The notes under the pieces are model-generated. The model saw only the letters and a program-made list of their open reading frames with translations, did not search any database and was not told the DNA's origin. This document shows, piece after piece, positions 22,092 through 25,957 of a DNA stretch of 25,957 bases; positions within the stretch are counted from its first letter, which is position 1, and the number at the start of each line of letters is the position of its first letter. The stretch comes from Marivita sp965656765 (GTDB taxonomy: Bacteria; Pseudomonadota; Alphaproteobacteria; Rhodobacterales; Rhodobacteraceae): positions 1 to 25,957 of the forward strand of contig NZ_CBFHLV010000048.1 in NCBI RefSeq assembly GCF_965656765.1. The letters are read 5' to 3'. The position numbers were made by a program, and so were the translations under genes.

Positions 22092-22910
22092 ATGTTCCAT
22101 AAACCCATCGCCACGACCGCCCTCGTCATGCTCATGGCCAGCGCCGCTGCCGCACAGGATCAATCGATCATAGTGCAGTCGACCACATCGACGGCCAATT
22201 CGGGGCTGTATGATCACTTGCTGCCTCTATTTCAGGAGCAATCCGGTATTCAGGTCAATGTTGTGGCTGTCGGCACTGGTCAGGCGATCAAGAACGCCGA
22301 GAATTGTGATGGCGACGTTTTGCTGGTGCACGCCAAGCCATCTGAAGAGAAATTCGTGGCTGACGGGTTCGGCACTGAACGGACTGACCTGATGTACAAT
22401 GATTTCGTGATCGTCGGCCCATCGGCGGACCCGGCAGGTGTGGCTGGAATGTCTGACGTACAAGCGGCCTTGGCGCAAATCGCCCAATCGGGGGCGTTGT
22501 TTGCCTCGCGGGGCGATGACAGCGGCACCCACAAGAAAGAGCTGTCGCTTTGGGCCAGCGCAGAAGTCGATCCAACGTCATCCAGCGGTCAGTGGTATCG
22601 CGAAACCGGGTCGGGCATGGGGGCGACGCTGAACACCGGGATCGGCATGGGGGCTTATGTGATGACTGATCGCGCGACCTGGATCAGTTTTGGCAACAAG
22701 CAGGATTACCAGATCAGCGTTCAGGGTGACGACGATATGTTCAACCAATATGGCGTGATCCCCGTCAATCCCGTGGCGTGCCCAAGCGTAAACACGGACG
22801 CCGCGCAGGCCTTTGCCGACTGGCTGGTGTCAGAGGTCGGACAGGCTGCGATTGCCAGCTACACAGTGGCGGATCAGCAGCTCTTCTTCCCGAACGCGCC
22901 GAAAAAATGA
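22092..22910 (+). CDS. tupA: Tungstate-binding periplasmic protein
   Basis: A 272-residue binding protein with a signal peptide (residues 1 to about 21, ending AAAAQ). The oxyanion-binding motif STTSTANSGLYDHLLPLF (about residues 30-47) is the TupA hallmark. GTGQAIKNAENCDGDVLLVH and SRGDDSGTHKKEL follow, also typical of TupA rather than ModA. It captures tungstate with high selectivity. AGGAGG lies four bases before the ATG. The binding protein being last (tupB-tupC-tupA) differs from the common tupABC order. A GC-rich hairpin at 22915-22951 follows. Confidence 0.9.
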   Translation: MFHKPIATTALVMLMASAAAAQDQSIIVQSTTSTANSGLYDHLLPLFQEQSGIQVNVVAVGTGQAIKNAENCDGDVLLVHAKPSEEKFVADGFGTERTDLMYNDFVIVGPSADPAGVAGMSDVQAALAQIAQSGALFASRGDDSGTHKKELSLWASAEVDPTSSSGQWYRETGSGMGATLNTGIGMGAYVMTDRATWISFGNKQDYQISVQGDDDMFNQYGVIPVNPVACPSVNTDAAQAFADWLVSEVGQAAIASYTVADQQLFFPNAPKK

Positions 22911-22914
22911 GAGT

Positions 22915-22951
22915 GGGTCTGGGAGCATGCGAAAGTCGCCGCCCCAGACTC
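22915..22951. terminator. Hairpin between convergent tupA and msrQ-like genes
   Basis: GTCTGGG (22917-22923) pairs with CCCAGAC (22943-22949), extended by two more pairs, around a 19-base loop. On the minus strand six T follow about eight bases after the stem, so it could terminate the msrQ-like transcript. It is weaker on the plus strand. Confidence 0.45.
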
Positions 22952-22960
22952 AAATTTGCG

Positions 22961-23572
22961 TTACGCTGCTACGCGGATTTTGCGTGGTCTGAGATACCAA
23001 TACCAGATGCGGTACGCTTCCAGCGCAATGAGCGGCCCGAAATGGATCGACGCTGGCACCCAACTGCCCCATTCGTGCAGGGATGCCCAATGCACCAAAG
23101 TCAGAACAGCCGCCGCATAGGTCCACCGTTGCAGCCATTTCCACCAAGTGCCCATTTTGCGCACGAAGAAGTCGGTCGAGGTCACGGCGAGCGGAACAAA
23201 AATCAGGAATGCCAGCCAACCTGTCCAGATATACAGACGTGGAAGTTCATTGATCGCCGTGCTGAAAGAGGCTTTGTCGATCAGGTAAAATACAGTGTGC
23301 AGGAGTGCATAGCCAAAGGCTGCGACCCCTAGATACCGCCGGTTTTTCTTGAGCCACTGAGGACCGCGCCAACCGCGGAGTAAAAGGCTTAACGGAGTTG
23401 CCATCATTGCGACGATCAGAAAACGTGCCGAGAATTCTCCGGTTGGATGGACGAGTATGTGAAACACGCGTGCGTCCGTCGAAGTTAGCGCATTAAAACT
23501 TATCAAAAGGGCGGGTGCCGCGAAAAGTAGCCACAGCCAATAAGGGTGAAAAATCGATAGTCTTTTGAGCAT
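22961..23572 (-). CDS. MsrQ/YedZ-like haem-binding membrane protein (ferric-reductase-like domain)
   Basis: A 203-residue protein with about six membrane segments of the ferric-reductase-like transmembrane family. Likely haem-ligating His residues lie in GYALLHTVFYLI (about residues 87-98) and VHWASLHEWG (about residues 159-168). MsrQ delivers electrons from the quinone pool to the periplasmic molybdenum protein MsrP, which repairs oxidised methionines. MsrP is not adjacent here, so this copy is an orphan or serves another partner. It converges on the tungstate transporter and is divergent from the fatty-acid oxidation gene. Confidence 0.8.
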   Translation of the reverse strand: MLKRLSIFHPYWLWLLFAAPALLISFNALTSTDARVFHILVHPTGEFSARFLIVAMMATPLSLLLRGWRGPQWLKKNRRYLGVAAFGYALLHTVFYLIDKASFSTAINELPRLYIWTGWLAFLIFVPLAVTSTDFFVRKMGTWWKWLQRWTYAAAVLTLVHWASLHEWGSWVPASIHFGPLIALEAYRIWYWYLRPRKIRVAA

Positions 23573-23608
23573 ACCGCTCTCCGTTATTCTGCAAATCTAT
23601 TACGTCTC

Positions 23609-23631
23609 ACGGAACAGGCGCGCGGTTCCGT
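23609..23631. promoter_or_regulatory. Inverted repeat in the msrQ-like/fad divergent region
   Basis: ACGGAAC (23609-23615) and GTTCCGT (23625-23631) form a perfect 7-base dyad with a 9-base spacer. It contains GGAAC on both strands but has no CGTT at 16-17 bases, so it is an operator candidate rather than an EcfG promoter. Confidence 0.4.
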
Positions 23632-23736
23632 CGCGCGTGCGCCGAATTTTATGGACTAGCCCCATTGCCGATCTGAGAGCTTTGTGACCAGTTTGCCCGC
23701 GAGCTATTATGCCAAGTGACAACTAAGAGACTGCCC

Positions 23737-25848
23737 ATGACCCGCGATGAAGATGTTGTTCGTCTTGAAATCAGCGATGGGTTTGGGATTGTCACAGTCG
23801 ATAATCCTCCTGTTAATGCGGGATCGACTGCCGTGCGTGCGGGGCTATTGGCCTGCTTGTTCGAAGCTGCCAATTTGGACCTGAAAGGCACCGTAATTCT
23901 TGGCGCGGGCCGAAGCTTTATCGCCGGGTCGGACATTCGGGAGTTTGGAGCCCCGTTAGAGGCGCCCGAGTTGCCACAGGTCATTGACGCTGTCGAAGAC
24001 AGCCCGCATCCGGTTTGCGCGGCGATCCATGGTGCCGCCTTGGGCGGTGGATTCGAATTGGCCTTGGGGTGTGATTTGCGTATCGCCGCCCCTAACGCCG
24101 TTGTCGGCTTGCCTGAAGTCACGTTGGGCATGGTGCCGGGGGCAGGTGGGACACAAAGACTGCCGCGCTTGACAGGCGTTGCGACCGCGCTTTCGCTGAT
24201 CTGTTCGGGACGACGTGTGCGTGCGCCAGAAGCGTTGGAGCTTGGTGTGGTCGATGCGCTTGCGGCATCGGCTGAGGCCACTGATCTCATCATCGCCGCT
24301 AAAGACGCCATCCTAGCCGTCCCGACCAAGCGGCGGGTGCGAGATATGAATGTCCCTTATGCCGATGATGATGCCGTCGCGCAGGCAGAGGCAGTCGCTC
24401 TGAAGCGTGGCAAAAGTCGCCCGAATGTCGAAAAAGCCATCGCGCTGGTCAAGCTGTCAGCGACAACACCCGCTGCTCAGGGCTTGATCCAGGAACGTGC
24501 CGCATTTCAATCGCTTCGGCTTGAGGAAGACGCCTTTGCTCTACGCCACTTGTTTTTTGCCGAACGCGCTGCAATGCGGATCGACGGTTTGGATGCAACG
24601 CCCGCCAAGATTGAAACGGTTGGGATCGTCGGTGGTGGTACGATGGGGCAGGGGATTTGCCGGGCCGTCCTCCCCGCCGGATTGCCCGTGACACTGATTG
24701 AACGCAATGTGTCTGCCCGCGATACCGCTGCGCATGCAATCAAGTCTGCGTTGGAAGGCAGTGTTGCAAAAGGTCGTTTGAGTGCCGAGGCAGCGGTGCT
24801 TCAGCAATCGTTTTTGACCGCGAGTACAGAGCTTTCCGATCTTGCTGGTTGCGACCTCGTGATTGAAGCGGTGTTTGAAGACATTACCGTCAAGAAAGAG
24901 CTTTTTGCCGCACTGGACACTGTCCTCAAACCTGGTGCGATTTTGGCGACCAACACATCCTATCTGGACATAAACGACATGGCTGCGAGCACGACGCGGG
25001 CCACTGATGTCGTTGGTCTGCATTTCTTTAGCCCGGCAGATATCATGAACCTGCTGGAGGTTGTCCGCACCACCGACAGCTCTGACCGCACACTTGCGAC
25101 GGCGATGGGATTTGCGAAGGCGCTGGGCAAGCAGCCGGTTGTCGCGCGCGTCTCCGAAGGGTTCATCGGCAATCGGATTTATGCAGCCTATAGGCGGCAC
25201 GCAGAATTCTTGATCGAAGAGGGCGCCAGCCCGCAAGAAGTCGATACGGCCGCGACTGATTTTGGTTTTGCCATGGGGCCGTGTGCTGTTGGTGATATGT
25301 CGGGGCTCGATATCGCATGGGCCATGCGCACCCGTCAGGCGGCGACCCGTGACCCAACGGCCCGCTATGTCGACATTCCGGATCGCCTTTGCGAGGCGGG
25401 ACGCTTTGGTCGCAAGACCGGTGGCGGGTGGTATGACTACGACGGCGGCAAGCGAAAGCCATCAGATACTGTCGCATGCATCATTGCCGATGCGCGCGCG
25501 GCCAAGGGCGTCACGCCCCGGACATTCACAGCGCAAGACATCCAAGACCGATTGCTTGGGGCTATTCTAACCGAAGCGGCGCAGGTCTTATCCGAGGGCA
25601 TCGCACAGCGCGCCGGCGATATCGATGTAACCTTGGTGCATGGTTACGGATTCCCGCGCTGGACAGGTGGACCGCTTTGGTGGGCGTCTGGGCAATCGGC
25701 CGACCGGGTGGAGCAAATGGTCGTCGCCGTCGGCAAAGCTGCGGGGACGCCCAATGACGGAGCATTGGTCAACACGATCCTCGCCCCATTGCGTGCCGAG
25801 CGACAAGAAATTGAGCGCAAAAAAACAGGCGGTAATCGTCCGGTCTGA
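23737..25848 (+). CDS. Bifunctional enoyl-CoA hydratase / 3-hydroxyacyl-CoA dehydrogenase (FadJ/FadB-like)
   Basis: A 703-residue fusion for fatty-acid beta-oxidation. The hydratase domain (about 1-200) has the oxyanion loop AGSDIREF, Glu107 in GGGFELALGCD and Glu127 in LPEVTLG, both catalytic Glu of FadB being present. The dehydrogenase NAD fold has GIVGGGTMGQG (296-306), and the catalytic His429 is in GLHFFSPA with Glu441. The C-terminal 3HCDH repeats follow (NRIYAAYRR, then GPCAVGDMSG). It hydrates trans-2-enoyl-CoA and oxidises the product to 3-ketoacyl-CoA. ATG 23737 is preferred over GTG 23716, but the choice is uncertain. The last four codons and the stop lie within a putative IS66 end, so the native C-terminus was probably altered by insertion. 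Confidence 0.92.
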   Translation: MTRDEDVVRLEISDGFGIVTVDNPPVNAGSTAVRAGLLACLFEAANLDLKGTVILGAGRSFIAGSDIREFGAPLEAPELPQVIDAVEDSPHPVCAAIHGAALGGGFELALGCDLRIAAPNAVVGLPEVTLGMVPGAGGTQRLPRLTGVATALSLICSGRRVRAPEALELGVVDALAASAEATDLIIAAKDAILAVPTKRRVRDMNVPYADDDAVAQAEAVALKRGKSRPNVEKAIALVKLSATTPAAQGLIQERAAFQSLRLEEDAFALRHLFFAERAAMRIDGLDATPAKIETVGIVGGGTMGQGICRAVLPAGLPVTLIERNVSARDTAAHAIKSALEGSVAKGRLSAEAAVLQQSFLTASTELSDLAGCDLVIEAVFEDITVKKELFAALDTVLKPGAILATNTSYLDINDMAASTTRATDVVGLHFFSPADIMNLLEVVRTTDSSDRTLATAMGFAKALGKQPVVARVSEGFIGNRIYAAYRRHAEFLIEEGASPQEVDTAATDFGFAMGPCAVGDMSGLDIAWAMRTRQAATRDPTARYVDIPDRLCEAGRFGRKTGGGWYDYDGGKRKPSDTVACIIADARAAKGVTPRTFTAQDIQDRLLGAILTEAAQVLSEGIAQRAGDIDVTLVHGYGFPRWTGGPLWWASGQSADRVEQMVVAVGKAAGTPNDGALVNTILAPLRAERQEIERKKTGGNRPV

Positions 25849-25957
25849 CCGCCCTATGATGCGGCTTTCCACGGCAGAAGATCGTCGACACGGTTGATCT
25901 TGTAATCCGGGATGCGGGCGAGTGTGTCAGCCAGCCATGCCTGCGGATCGACGCCAT
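25832..25957 (-). mobile_element. IS66-family insertion sequence, one end (partial)
   Basis: The element appears to begin at GTAA (25832-25835), the usual outer sequence of IS66-family inverted repeats, with the transposase 3' end 22 bases inside. The rest lies beyond the window, so the second repeat and the 8-base target duplication (expected to copy AACAGGCG, 25824-25831) cannot be checked here. It adjoins the end of the fatty-acid oxidation gene. Confidence 0.65.
25854..25957 (-). CDS. IS66-family transposase (TnpC), C-terminal fragment
   Basis: The last 33 residues of a protein on the minus strand are visible, running off the window edge. They read DPQAWLADTLARIPDYKINR followed by VDDLLPW and a short tail, the characteristic C-terminal end of IS66 TnpC transposases (usually DPxAWL...LxxIxDHKxxxxDELLPW). 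The DDE catalytic core is outside the window. The stop codon lies six bases from the stop of the convergent fatty-acid oxidation gene. Whether the transposase is intact cannot be judged. Confidence 0.8.
   Translation of the reverse strand, partial: GVDPQAWLADTLARIPDYKINRVDDLLPWKAAS

Noticed and set aside
23609..23631. Two GGAAC elements as possible paired EcfG promoters
   Set aside because: No CGTT or GGTT occurs 16-17 bases downstream on either strand, so it is treated only as an inverted repeat.
23649..24329. A 226-residue minus-strand frame
   Set aside because: It is antisense to the hydratase domain of the beta-oxidation gene and Ser/Ala/Pro-rich without a recognisable fold.
1..25957. 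CRISPR arrays, tRNA or rRNA genes
   Set aside because: No regularly spaced direct repeats and no tRNA-like or rRNA-like sequence were seen when reading the window.

Overview
The window looks like a chromosomal segment of a marine-type alphaproteobacterium, most likely of the Roseobacter/Rhodobacteraceae group. The evidence is a complete PhyR-NepR-EcfG general stress response switch, which is an alphaproteobacterial system, and several promoters of the EcfG type (GGAAC, 16-17 bases, CGTT). The downstream gene content (polar amino acid ABC transporter, Rieske oxygenase, GMC dehydrogenase, enolase-superfamily enzyme, tungstate transporter) also fits that group. The genus cannot be fixed from the sequence alone. 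No rRNA, tRNA or CRISPR array was seen.

Region 1 (1-7071) is a stress-response island. It opens with the end of a protein carrying a degenerate receiver domain. Next come a YqjD/ElaB-like membrane protein and a DUF1328 protein, transcribed divergently, then phyR facing nepR-ecfG-cls. After these lie a YihY/BrkB membrane protein, a Pmp3/YqaE proteolipid, a DUF4112 protein, a small charged protein, a host-attachment/baeRF-like protein, a small membrane-anchored acidic protein and CsbD. Seven EcfG-type promoter matches (five exact, two with GGTT at -10) lie in front of these units. The regulator and a good part of its probable regulon are therefore side by side. The phyR and nepR-ecfG promoters lie on top of one another as a near-symmetric palindrome.

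Region 2 (7208-16397) is a catabolic/transport block. A three-His-box membrane desaturase overlaps a Rieske ferredoxin. Facing them are a VanA-like Rieske oxygenase and a LysR regulator. Divergent from the LysR gene is an M29/NicX-like metalloenzyme, followed by a complete polar amino acid ABC transporter on the minus strand and a divergent M14 deacylase (DoeB/AstE-like). The set suggests uptake and breakdown of an N-acylated or heterocyclic amino-acid-like compound; the substrate is not evident.

Region 3 (16385-20318) holds a minus-strand GMC dehydrogenase, an enolase-superfamily (mandelate racemase subgroup) enzyme and an AhpD-like protein lacking the second Cys of its CxxC, plus a separate antibiotic-biosynthesis-monooxygenase (ABM) protein.

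Region 4 (20624-25957) holds a tungstate ABC transporter in the order tupB-tupC-tupA, an MsrQ-like haem membrane protein without MsrP, and a bifunctional enoyl-CoA hydratase/3-hydroxyacyl-CoA dehydrogenase. The end of an IS66-family element appears to have inserted into the last codons of this last gene. Convergent genes repeatedly end with overlapping or abutting stop codons and no terminator between them.
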